A stretch of DNA of 64,000 nt from Allantophomopsis cytisporea (lineage: Eukaryota > Ascomycota > Leotiomycetes > Phacidiales > Phacidiaceae). The translations under genes and the position numbers were made by a program. The stretch is taken from positions 1,550,001-1,614,000 of the forward strand of contig CP103029.1 in the NCBI GenBank assembly GCA_024752435.1. Reading direction: 5' to 3'. Numbering within the stretch: position 1 is the first letter of the stretch; each line of letters starts with the position of its first letter. Below, piece by piece: positions 48,601 through 59,469 of this stretch. Under the pieces are notes generated by a model. That model did no database searches. It was given only the letters and a program-made list of their open reading frames with translations, and was not told where the DNA came from.

Positions 48601-50784
48601 TAACGCCGAACTGGTCTTTGTGGGCATATTTTCTTAATTCTGTGGGCCCGCCTCCTTGGGTACCTGAGGTACGATGACATTCCAGGTATGGAGTTGGTCG
48701 ATTTCCGAGCAATCCGTGCTGAGACATCCAAGAAGAACTGGAATGGTAGATACCAAAGATGTAACAGAAGCCACAAATAACCACATGGCTCTCATTTTAC
48801 CTTCTTATTTCCATTCCTAGAGGTAGCTGAAGACGAGTGGGTAACGTTGTACGAAAAGATATGCAGCAACGGTACACTAGCTACCACCGTATCGAAATCT
48901 GGTTTCTCCTTAGCATATCAAGCACCTAAATAGAAATTCACGAAAGGATTCGTCATGACTTGTGACCGTCGCTGTTTTGTTGGGGGGTAAACAAACAAGC
49001 ACACTTAAGAGAAGGAGAAGAAAAAGAAACTCATCACATGGCATAGCTTCTTGATACATAATTTCTTCGGCAAAGCCCCCTCATTCCGGACCTCGCTCCT
49101 CATACTAAGTTCTATAAATAAATCGTTGAAACAAATGACCGATAATCAGAGGAGAGTGTCCACGATACTTTCTCGCACAAATTCATGAAACTTCTGATGA
49201 GACCTTCTGATGATAAAAACCAGAGTATGTAGTACGATAGATCAGGGTCTTGAGGGGTCTTTCCGCAGACGTTGTACTTCGGAGTGCATCTGGATCGCTT
49301 CGATCGGAACGGAGCATTCACAACGCTGTAATTGTGCAACAATAAGGCAATCGAGGCCCAACAATGGCCCTCAATAACGATGAGCTTGTATTCTTCGTGT
49401 GGCAAGCACACTTTCTCGGCCACTGTTGGAATACGCTCGTGTAATATCGCAGCACATGCATCCCCTCTGCAAGCCGCGTCCTCGGGAGTCGAGAAACGAA
49501 GGATCAAAGGATATCGAACTATGATGATTAGAACGTTTGATGCAATTGGCTTTCGCTCGTCATAACGGATTCCCTAATGAGGTCATATTCTTACGACGAG
49601 AGACTATTGATTCATTAGTAGCACATTAGAATTTTCTTGAGTGGAAGCGATGCTGATACCATGATGTGATGCTTTCAATGGAAACGGAGGTTTTACTTCA
49701 ATAGCTTACATTTTTCAGAGCTCCAGTGTCAGAAACAATATAGACAAAAAAAAAAAAAAATGATATGTATCCAAAGGCTCTAGCTTATGATATTGAATAG
49801 TGTTGAATATGATATGTAAGTATAAGCTTGTGTGTATAACACAAAACTATAGTCGTTGGAACGGGCAAACGCTTTCGTGCGGGCTTGAATAGTCTCGACT
49901 CATAGCTTTCATTAGAGATGATAGCCAAAGCACCTGGCCTTATGTCGTACTCTGTATGCGCTGTTCTTGAATCATGGCAAGGGCTCTCAGCATTTGTCCC
50001 TTGCCTGCATTACTGGTTATTGCCCACAGGTAAGGTACGTGGTGAACTGTCTCCCTACCGTACGTCTGACCCCATGAGATACATGTACAGTAAGTACACG
50101 GTATGTATGATGTACGTCGTACATATCCATCTATATGTATGCATATTAATTAGTTCAGTACCGCGACGAATAACAATGCGCGGACACGATTCAAGGGGTG
50201 ACAGGGGCTCAGAATGACAGTATTTCCACTTTCGCTATTGTCGCTAAAGTGTCTAGTCTCGGTGTTGACCATAACAATGGGTATTTTTGACTCTCGGACG
50301 GTTATGAATTATGTGTGAGTGTGTAAATACATACTCGGTATCAGTATCAGTAGGGGAGAGACCTGAAAGAGATGCACGTCGTTTCGAGTCGAGTCGAGTC
50401 GAGATAGATGTCAGTCAGTCTCGTCTGATTGACAATAGTAGTAGAGTAGAGTAGAGTAGTCTCCGCAAACAAAAGACATGGGCCATTGGTGAAGATTCCT
50501 CTTTCGCTCCTTGATGGGATGATGTGGTGTTGATGGACTCTTGGCAGTACTGGTGAGGAATTAGTAGTGGGCTGTAGTGGACTGTGGGTTGTTTCGACAG
50601 GTTCAGACGAGGGAAGAGGATCAGCAACTTTCATCTCTTCCCGCAAACATCGCCGGTATCTGATGGTTGGCTGTGAGAGGATCTTCAGGCACAACGCTGA
50701 TCTGCATCGGTCTAAGCCCAAAGCGCAAGATACGCTGGACTCCATACATACTCCATACTTTAATTCATCCACTCTAGCCCAAGT

Positions 50785-50808
50785 GTGTGTGTGTGTGTGT
50801 GTGTGTGT
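50785..50808. repeat. (GT)n dinucleotide microsatellite
   Basis: About twelve GT units, intergenic. Nearby at 50387-50403 and 50442-50460 are short GTCGA and GTAGA tandem runs. Confidence 0.85.
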
Positions 50809-51507
50809 TCCCGTAACCTTTCTCTCTTGTTGTCGCTGGTGCCACTAGTCCTTAATTGGTCCACACTCGTCTTTACTCTCACCTCACGACTCATCCATCC
50901 ATCCTCCTTCGAAGAGTCCCATGCCAGTATGTCCCTTGCCACGAACCCCCATCAAACTTCATCCTTGTCCTCCTCCAATCTTCTTTGCGGTCGAGGGTGT
51001 GCTGTGCTCTGCTCTGCTCTGCATCTTCTGATTCTGATTCGGATTTGGATTTGGATTCGGATTCTTCTGTTTGCGGAATTGAATGTCAAATGCCACTTAC
51101 TTACGCGCCTGCACATACCAGTGTCGTATGTACGTTGTGGGCTGCATGGCCATCATGCATCGACACCAGTCTTCGTAACCTTTGGCTCGAGCTTCTGGTC
51201 GGGGACTTGGCCGTCGTCGTGGCCATGGTCATGGTCTTGGTTGTGGTCTTAGGACACTTCTGGTCCTACTTCTTTCTGCTTTGAACTTTAACGAAGGACG
51301 GAGACCCAGGAGGATCAAAGCAATGCGCATGAAGTACCTAGTTGTGCTCGAGCTCGCGCATACTTGCACGCCTAACAACTAACGTGCACTACCGGAATGG
51401 CAGCACACCTATTCTGGTCACAGACTACCTACTATCCATTCTCTTGATCCACAGCTGAGTCCCTCCCATATCTATTGTGACTGTCATACTTAAGTACCTC
51501 CTCAAGA

Positions 51508-51667
51508 ATTTATATAATCGCTCCCATCTCCTCTCCAATATTTTCTTCTTCTTCTTATCAGTCCCATCAATATCACTTTCAAGCTTCAGTATCACATCTT
51601 CATATATTTAAGCAATCAACAAACACATTCACTCAATCTACCTTCGTTATATCCAACAAATATCGAT
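51508..51667 (+). promoter_or_regulatory. TATA-containing core promoter of the secreted-protein gene
   Basis: TTTATATAATC at about 51509-51519 is a good TATA box. It is followed by a CT-rich initiator-like tract with a TTCTTCTTCTT run and an A/C-rich leader up to the ATG at 51668. This organisation is typical of strongly or conditionally expressed fungal genes. Confidence 0.6.
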
Positions 51668-52291
51668 ATGCTCTTCACAACTTACCTCACTTTGGCCTTG
51701 CCAATGGCCTCCATCGTCTGCGGAGAGTCTACCGAGAGCCTCTTCCGATCCCGTGCTGCCCGCGCTTTCGTTCATGAACAACAACAATATCCAAGAAAAG
51801 CCCTGTCTGTTAGCAACATGAAGGCACTCACCATCAACGCCATTGAGATTCAATCAGCTCTCACTGCAAATGGCACTAGCCGCAACATCTCCTTCGATGT
51901 TGCTGACCCAAACAGCAATACTAGTGCTCATTGTACTCATGCTTGGACCGACGTTACCGGCGCCAACGGTATTACAACTGGCTGCCCAACCGCTTACATC
52001 TCATGCCCTCAACCTGCAACCAATACTACCAACTACGAGCACTGGCAATGGTTCTTCAACAACTACACTAGTGCCACCCAATGGACCATGACCTTGGACC
52101 ACACCTACGTCAACGCCGCAGTTGGAGGACAAAACCCACAACAGAACATGCTTTCCATATTCTCCCACGCTTCAGTGGCGACAACGGACCTTTCCTGTCA
52201 GGTCGATGAGGATTCCGATGTTGCAACTCCTTGCACTCTGCCTGCAAAGTCCTCTGGTGTTCCCGCCCCTGTCTGGGGTCTTTCAGCTTAG
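51668..52291 (+). CDS. Small secreted cysteine-containing protein, candidate effector
   Basis: Single exon, 207 residues. The N-terminus MLFTTYLTLALPMASIVCG reads as a signal peptide cleaved near residue 19. A charged segment containing FRSRAARAF follows and may be a propeptide (the dibasic PRKAL could be a processing site). The mature part has five Cys (SAHCTH, TTGCPTA, YISCPQ, DLSCQV, TPCTLP), four or five N-glycosylation sequons and many Trp/Tyr/Asn/Thr residues, suggesting a compact beta-rich extracellular domain. No family was recognised. It has a clear TATA promoter and sits in a gene-poor flank, as many effector-like genes do, but a cell-wall or housekeeping secreted role is equally possible. 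Confidence 0.8.
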   Translation: MLFTTYLTLALPMASIVCGESTESLFRSRAARAFVHEQQQYPRKALSVSNMKALTINAIEIQSALTANGTSRNISFDVADPNSNTSAHCTHAWTDVTGANGITTGCPTAYISCPQPATNTTNYEHWQWFFNNYTSATQWTMTLDHTYVNAAVGGQNPQQNMLSIFSHASVATTDLSCQVDEDSDVATPCTLPAKSSGVPAPVWGLSA

Positions 52292-54522
52292 TATGTTCTA
52301 CTTTTACGATCAATGTTATGACCTATGATTTTCCTTATAGACTTGAAAATGTTGCTGGGCGGCTGTCTTGGGCGGGCGTTTTAGATCGAGAGAGCAAGGG
52401 AATATCATGTACAATTACCGCACTTATGAGGGATAACTTAATAACATAAAAGCGTTCAAAACACTTTTCGGACAATGCATGTGACTCGATTCAGTGATCT
52501 TCATCTTATCTCCTTAGCCTTCCGTTTGTTTAGCTGTTTCATACTTTCCCCTATCTTGCAATCCTTTTGTTATTCGTAACTACTGTCAAGCCAAATCATC
52601 CTGACCGCATGTTCCGACTATCATTGGGTTTTCAAGACTTCATCCTCTTGCCCCGCCAAAATCCTGTATATCGTAATTTTGGTCAGAGAAACCGCACTTG
52701 GAAGTTGGACATCCCTCATTTCAACCAATTTTTGGAAACACGATGAACAATCAATACCTGAAAGATTTGGTAAGCGTAAAAATGCACCGTTCATAGTTCC
52801 ACAAATATTTACCAAAATGTGCTGAATGTTGAAAATGCATTTTCTACCTTATCAAACGCAGAAACCAAAGTGGTCATGTTTAAAAAGTCACCCCACTTTC
52901 AATGGCCAGTTTTTTCTGAACCATAAATTATGATATCCTGATGCGCTGGTAAAGAAGTCCTCCACACATCAAGTCGCGGACAAAACCAACCTGAATGATA
53001 TATGCGGGGACGGGGAGGTGCTTCGATTTGAGACTGGTCTCAAGCCTCTCTACAAGTCTAGGCCGGTTGTGCTATATAGTATCTCCAAATTGATGCAACA
53101 CAGATCTGCAGAACATTCTGTTCCCCATCATCAAACACGGTTTGAACCATATGGATTTCAGGGAAGCTAAAAGCTTGATCCATACTAACTGATGTAGTAT
53201 ACATGGCGTGAGTGCCATTGTCGGGATTCGCCATGATGACCATTCTTTCCTCCGGTAAATATCTGGGAATTCGGGACTTGCTACAGGCTCCGATAGCTGT
53301 TCGATTCTTTACATGCCTTCCGAGTTTATACAGTTCTCTTATTGGAGGACCGTTGTTCCCGGAAGCTTGTGTGTTTGACGTTCAAGAGGCGAGGAATGTG
53401 GACGTGGCGGAAGCTTAAAATTATTTTCTGCATGAGCAATCAGAATTTCTAACTTTTTTCAAAGATATGTGAAGTTTTACTGGGGAGTAGTTTGGTCTCA
53501 TTTGTTCGTGGGGTTAATGCATTATGGGAGATGTTTTTTGGGTGGACTGTTGCCTCTTGACGACAGAACACTCACGATCTTGTAAGCTTTCGACTCGTCT
53601 GGAGCTATGGCTGTGCATCTGAAAGTGTAGAGCAGAGACAACTCAATACATTATCCTCTTTCAGCAAGCAGGTCTAAGTGAAGAGCGTTTCAGTTCTTGT
53701 TAAGGAGTCTAAATTCTTCGTGTCAGAGAGTTCTTTGTATTCGCCAGGTCTAGATTGTGATTCAAGGTTTTCAACGTCGAAAGAAATTCTAGATCCCTGG
53801 TATCAAGGCCCTCTATAGTCCGACACTTTTAAATGCTTGTCACGAGTGCACTCATTTACAAAACCAGATATTTATGCTTCAAAATAACCTACTTCTAGAC
53901 CCACACGCAAGACTTTTGGTCGAGATGTTGAGCTCGGAACTTTATTCGCCATAATTCCTTCATTGTAACATTATATATATTCTATGGTTTATTTTTGATA
54001 TCAATATAGGAGAAAGGTACTGTACTGTGATAATTTACATAACTTAATTAGTTCTTGTATGATAGCAGTTCAGTCTTAAGACACTAAAATTCCTCGAGGT
54101 AGTTCATCAAAATATCAGCGATGCACAATCTACTACGTTGCCTAGACTTAAGAATTATTCTAATATTGTAGGAGTATTCACTTGATGGTATAACTAAGGT
54201 AGTTCATGTTAATACATCGTCAAGAATGAACTATTTGGTGAACTCTTATAAGCATAATACGGGTCAACCGCAAAAGATGAAAAAAAGGAGCACCATGTCA
54301 TCTCCTTCAATAAAAATGACCAGTAAATCGCTATACAAAAGTTATCTCAGTATCCTGTTGATAGTGTACGGTGGGAGTGGGATACATTTGTAGCCTGAGG
54401 TAACAGGATCGCAATCAGGCACAGATCTAATCGTAATTGAACATCAACAAATAATCGCGTTCCCCGCAATCCACCGCGCCGCAAGTAACAAAACCTCCCA
54501 TGCCTCATTCCGAAACACGAAA
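52292..54522. other. Gene-free interval
   Basis: About 2.2 kb, AT-rich, between the secreted-protein gene and MTW1. Short frames near 53058-53418 on both strands have no domain or intron support. The last 100 bp before 54523 is the MTW1 promoter/leader. Confidence 0.55.
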
Positions 54523-55595
54523 ATGAGCGCCCCAGCGAACGCCGATATCCCCTTCTTGACCGAGCACTTCAAATACACTCCAATTGTAAGTGTAGTCCTC
54601 AAAATCTCTGTTGATCCGCTCTTAACAGCTCTTGCAACAGGCTCTCTTAGACGATATAATCAATTCGGTCAACATCATTGCCTCGCGCGCCGTCGAAGCT
54701 GTCGAGAAGGGATTGTTAGAGGCCGACCCAGCAGTACTAGGATTTAAGACGGGCTCGTTACCAGATAGTGTACAGACGGAAATTGAGGATGGTGTTCACA
54801 AGTTGGAGACGTTGCTCGAGGCAACGGTGGATAAGAACTTTGATATCTTTGAGCTGTATTCTCTGAGGAATATGCTGAGTGTTCCGGCGGAGCTAAGGCC
54901 TTGGGTGCGACTGAACCATTACGAGGTACGATCGTTCGTTGTACGAGAGAAGCGCATATTAATTGGGACAGGGTCTAAATTTCAATTTATCAGAGGATGC
55001 GCCAACGACTGAATCGACGATGCTGTTGAGGAAGAAGGTTCAAGAGACTGTGAGGTTACATCTTCATCTCTTGGCGGAAACAAGAAAACGTGCGACCCTT
55101 ATTCAGGAGCTTCGAGCTCTCATATCGAATCCAGTAAACGATACAGTCGTTCCGAAAGTCGAACCCTCCGAGTCTGGATCTCCGCCCACGATGGGCCCAT
55201 TTGCATTTTTGCAAGAGAAAGGGGATCTCGGAAAGAGCAGCGTCAATAACACTACGGCATTCGCGCTTGCACAGGTGCCTGGCTTACGGAAATTGACTAC
55301 GGATTTGAGGCCGAAGATGATACAATTGAGCAAAGAAGGGGCAGCTGTAGGAGGCAGCAAGGCGAGGAGGGAGAGGGTAGATTACATTGAAAAAGAAACG
55401 AAGAAGATCTTGGAAAGGCAAGGATTGGAATTGGATGAACAAGGTGCTGTCAGGGATGGAGATTGGCAAGGTCCCGGAAGGAAGTTTGCTGAGGGAGAGG
55501 TCGAGGCATTGGAGGCAGTTGTTGGAATGATTGGTGGAGGCTCGGCGAAGAATGGTGAGGCGCAAGGAGAGGATTTGATGGATGAAGGTGTTTGA
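54523..55595 (+). CDS. mtw1: Kinetochore protein Mis12/Mtw1 (MIND complex)
   Basis: Subunit of the Mis12/MIND complex that links centromeric chromatin to the Ndc80 microtubule-binding complex. Exons 54523-54585, 54641-54925 and 54972-55595; 323 residues. Intron 1 has donor GTAAGT and branch TTAAC; intron 2 (46 nt) has donor GTACGA and acceptor GGACAG; all junctions are phase 0. Family blocks: LTEHFKYTP joined to ALLDDIINSVN, then SRAVEAVEKGLL, LETLLEATVDKNFDIFELYSLRN and RLNHYE, joined to GLNFNLSE. The C-terminal half is coiled coil (LLRKKVQETVRLHLHLLAET). Intron 1 has two in-frame acceptors 12 nt apart (54628 and 54640); use of the first would insert LLQQ. Confidence 0.9.
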
Positions 55596-56029
55596 TGATT
55601 TTGTATTTATGAATTGCGGATCATGTGTGACTTGGCGTTCTGGTGGGCTGGTAGGAGTATTGGATATCAGTGTTAAGCACTTGGATTTATGAGCATGTCC
55701 ATTTCATTTGGGAGATACCAATGGAAAGACTAGAGACGAAGTTCACTTCTGTTCACACACATATATGTCGGTGTATGGGTAATGCTTTATTGTGGCTCCT
55801 GAGATCCGTTATCTGCTTTTATAAAAAATATACTCCTGATACCATATCCCATTGATGGCAAGCAGTGTCAAAAATGTAATGAAAAGGAGAATAAAGAAAA
55901 TGGTTGCCTCGAATTTTCCTCGAATAATGAAAGAAATGATAAATCCCGTATCATAGTACCTCGCAACTTTCCCGAGACGTCTCGGCATAAAACCAGTAGC
56001 AAGCTCCCCGCTGACTTTCGTATCCACAT
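55596..56029. other. Convergent 3' interval
   Basis: 434 bp between the MTW1 stop (+) and the BTB gene stop (-), AT-rich, presumably both 3' UTRs. No gene is seen. Confidence 0.5.
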
Positions 56030-56766
56030 CTAATTATCATCATCTCCTGTGTTGGCGTAAAAGTCCTCAGCTTTGAATGCTGGAAAATTTGGCACGCCAT
56101 ATTCTGAATTGTGCTCCTTCAGGCACATAGCCAGATCTTGCAGCATTTCAATTGGGTAGTATTCATACTTTCTGCCGAAACTCTCTGCATGAAGACGCCA
56201 CGCTACCTGATAGACCAGTAGCTTGCGGAGTGGACTGCCTGCTACCGTATTCTCATAGATATACGGTACCATATAGGAGTGGACTCTAGGGTCTTCTGAC
56301 ATGTGCCTATCAAGGGCATGGATGATTAAGTTTTGAAGCTTAGGCACAATAACCATATCAGCCAGTACCCAGAGTCTGATGAGATGTTTGACAGAAGGCA
56401 AGTCACCATCCGAGTTTTCGAGTTTTTGGGTATACATCCAATTCAAGAAATAGCCAAATGTAGCCGGGCGGTGGTCCTTGATGGTAGATGTCCTGGTTCG
56501 TCTTTCTCGAAAACTGCCTTCGAAAGCGGCGCGAAAGTATGGCGAGTGGTAACAAAGAAAATCTTGGTGAACAATGAAAGATTGGACATCCCCTCCTTTT
56601 CCGACCTTCACCGTGACTGTTTCTTTTGAGTTCCTAAGAAGATTAGTAACTGGCATGAATTGCAAACCACAGAGGTCTTGCCACTATGACGAAACAGTGA
56701 TACTTACCCGAAATCTGGTTTCTTTCGCTTTGAAGAAGCTTGTGTTGAGGATTGAGAATCCCCCAT
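56030..56766 (-). CDS. BTB/POZ domain protein
   Basis: Minus-strand exons 56766-56708 and 56633-56030 (74-nt intron, donor GTAAGT, branch TACTAAT, acceptor CTTAG; Gly codon GG|G); 220 residues. A short basic leader containing SSKRKKPDFG precedes the BTB fold at about residues 25-130: ETVTVKVGKGGDVQSFIVHQ, FLCYHSPYFRAAFEGSF, then FGYFLNWMYTQKLE and LIRLWVLADMVIVPKLQNL. This is the stand-alone fungal BTB type with a helical C-terminal extension (LVYQVAWRLHAESFG). Such proteins are very numerous in Leotiomycetes and other Pezizomycotina; Cul3 adaptor function is possible for the fold but not demonstrated for this type. Confidence 0.85.
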
Positions 56767-57682
56767 TGTGGTAGAATCAGATAGCTACGTATCTTGTCAG
56801 TCTATACTATAAAGTGAGAAGATATAATAGAGGAATACAAGAGAGGTTGGAACAAGATTGTGATACAAATGGTGTTTAACCATGACAATCAAATCGATTG
56901 CATAAGTTTAGAACTTTAATACGGTTTCGAACAAAGACCTTATACGATCTCCTCCAACGACATCCCCTGGCTGATCGGAACATACCTTTCTCTTGTTCGA
57001 GCCGACATTCATTAGCGAAGAAATTTGTGATGCCATGGCGAACTTTGATTACTCTGAAGGGGTTGAGTAGTCTGAAGAGATTGAGCAGTCTGAAGAGGTT
57101 GAGCACTCGCAGTAAATTCAGTAACGGTGTTTCGTGAAGGCGTATAGCGGGGTTTCAAAGTGTTCGTATATTACACAATCCAACTTGAAAGTGAGGGCAG
57201 AGTGCGCATGCCTTGGTAGTATGAATGGGATCAAGGATAATTCTATACTATTAGCTTGCAACTTTTGACAATCCCATACGACTTCTTTTTGTTTTTGCAA
57301 CTTTGTCTTCAACTTTTTCTTTCTTTCTTTCTTTTAGAAAAAATCTCTCTTGGCCTCCTACAGCTTTCTTTCCTGGACTTTTGTCGATCGTTTACAATTC
57401 CTTGGTTGTTGGATCACGGCTCCTGAAATTTTCGTTTGCCAATGACATGAAGGTGGGAGATCAAGATGAAGAACATAAGTCATTTCATGACAACTTTTAT
57501 CGCTATGCGTCTTGAATGGGGTCTAGAGATCACTGAGAGCCAGGTCCTCAAATTTGTCGATTTATTTGCTCCAACGCGTTCAGTTGCAAGTAACCCTCAT
57601 TTGGCTTCTCAACATCACGAGCTACTGCTTCGAGTCTAAACACATCATTCCACATCCGTTCTCTATACTAATCGGTCTGTAG
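56767..57682. promoter_or_regulatory. Interval between the two divergent BTB genes
   Basis: About 0.9 kb. It contains an 18-bp tandem repeat at 57054-57110 and a TTTC-rich tract at 57318-57336. The open frame at 57303-57515 could be an upstream exon of the right-hand BTB gene but has no supporting homology. Confidence 0.4.
57054..57110. repeat. 18-bp minisatellite, three copies
   Basis: Three tandem near-copies of TCTGAAGAGGTTGAGTAG, differing at one or two positions each. The + frame reads GLSSLKRLSSLKRLS. Confidence 0.8.
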
Positions 57683-58428
57683 AGCTTTGAGGTATTTCAG
57701 AATGCTCTACAGCGTGGAAGAACAGCTCCCAGATTGTCCCTGAAGGAATTGCCCGCAAGTGAGCAGCGCCAGTATGTATATTTCACTTAATTTACAATGA
57801 TTCTGTCCCAGTTTCCCGCAAATGAACCTGAAGTTAGGGACATATATTGACAATAGCTAGTCTCTTCCGCGGTTCTAGAATTGAGATTTACGTGGGACAT
57901 GGACGTAAGCGTTTCATCATCCCAAAGCGGCTGCTCTGCTACTCATCTCCCTACTTTGCACATCGCATCTTCGAAAGCTTCAACGAGGGCAACGCAAGAA
58001 GTCTTGACCTCCCAAATGATAAGGTCACCGACTTTACTTTGTTGGTGGATTACATTCTGAACGACAATGACGTTGTTCTTGGTCAATATATCTCTAAGAA
58101 TCCCTCTCCGCTTTTAGCAGTTCACGAATACGAACAATTCATCGATTTTCTCAAGTACACCGACAATTTTGGAATGGCAGAAGCATGTTCATCAATCTAC
58201 GCCGAGCTCCCAAAACTTATTGTCCCAACTGTCATCCAGCCTGAGCATATTGACCTCATCTTCGGACTCTTTCGTAAAGGACACAGGTTTCGAGACTGGA
58301 TCGTTAATGCTTTGACTCCAGCCTATCTTTCAGATGACCTCTGCATCATCGGAAAATTTCAGGGACTTAAGGAGACTTCTCCGAGGTTTCTTGATGAGAT
58401 TCGCGCTCAGATTGTGAAGCAGTTGTAG
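57683..58428 (+). CDS. BTB/POZ domain protein, 5' end unresolved
   Basis: The supported part is 57847-58428, up to 193 codons. It starts after an in-frame stop (57835-57837) with no ATG before the BTB domain, so either an upstream exon exists or the gene is broken. BTB features: SLFRGSRIEIYVGHGRKRFI, then RLLCYSSPYFAHRIFESFNE, LLVDYILND and EYEQFIDFLKYTDNFGMAEA. The C-terminal part is helical (LIFGLFRKGHRFRDWIVNAL). A possible upstream exon is 57683-57771 (branch CTAAT and acceptor TGTAG on its left, donor GTATGT on its right, open frame containing RTAPRLSLKELPASEQR), joined at a TAG acceptor ending at 57860 in matching phase; it also lacks an ATG. It is divergent from the other BTB gene but only distantly similar to it. 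Confidence 0.6.
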
Positions 58429-59469
58429 AGCTAACCTTCACACTAAAAGTGTCTGAGAATCTATCTGACATAGAGACGCAATATTAGTAGCATACGAAGT
58501 TGTGGTGCATACAAATATTTGCTGGTATCTTGGCTGTTTTGTCTCTCTGTTGAAACGGTTGGCATTGGATTCTGCAATTATTGGACCTTAAGCTAGTTGT
58601 GCTGTTGAATAAATGTAAATTACATGGACGGACAAGCAAGAATACTTTACATACAATCAAACTTTTTACGTGTGTTTTCTTTACGTAATTCTAAGTTTCC
58701 ATCGCTTCTGCAGCTTTGCATTAATCGTATCCTATCTCATTGCCTACTCAATACCTTCCCTACCAAAAACACTTGAATAAGATAGGCAAGAAAGATTGCA
58801 AAATTGGTAAAGATATTATTTAGATTGATAGGAATTTTCCAGACGTATCTAAAAGTTAATGTAACTTAGCATTCGTAATATATAAAATTGGCAAGTCACA
58901 ATCAAACCCACCTACTACGCACTATGTATGGGGGGTGGTTGAGAGACATCACGTGATCAAATCCAGCTGCTTGGTGCCTAGACAACCAGCCCCGGTACTT
59001 CCATTATCCACCAGGACGAGGCTGCGTTAGTGCTTATTTGGCAAGGCTGCCGTCCCATACCTGACATGACGTTCATGGGTTTCTCGTGGTAATATTTTTC
59101 TTTTCATCACAACGAATTCGACAACAATCATAATCAGGACTTTTTTCGTTTTCCTTCACTTTTGTGTGTCTAGCTGCATCTGAAAGATTCAATATCAACA
59201 ATATCTGACGTTAGATTGCTACATTCATTCTTCCAAGCACTTTGCGACTTCGCGCATCATTATAGTGCACGTATTCACTCTCTTTCACTTTCATCCCCAA
59301 GTGCTTTCAAGTACATTCGACATTCCAAATGCACATCAACAAACTCGAGGACCTACCAAATCTGATATGACAATACAGTTGGATATTGCAAATACGCACA
59401 TTCAAAGACTATCACCTGTTGATGATCTCATGACAACACAATACAGCTTACAAGTCTACCGCCACCGAA
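58429..59469. promoter_or_regulatory. Interval and promoter of the RAD26 gene
   Basis: About 1 kb. The left half is AT-rich (BTB 3' UTR). The right 350 bp is C/T- and A-rich with several short upstream ATG frames, as in a long 5' leader. No gene is seen. Confidence 0.5.

Larger units (their letters stand above)
45672..51667. other. Six-kilobase gene-poor interval
   Basis: No coding region is supported. From about 46440 to 47560 GC content is higher and frames are open on both strands, but none carries a motif, a good start or an intron pattern, and local tandem copies of GCGGGGAAGCA at 46742-46767 explain part of it. From 48780 to 49900 the DNA is AT-rich. Microsatellites occur at 50387-50460 and 50785-50808. 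The final 170 bp is the promoter of the secreted-protein gene. Decayed genes or mobile-element relics are possible but could not be recognised by eye. Confidence 0.55.
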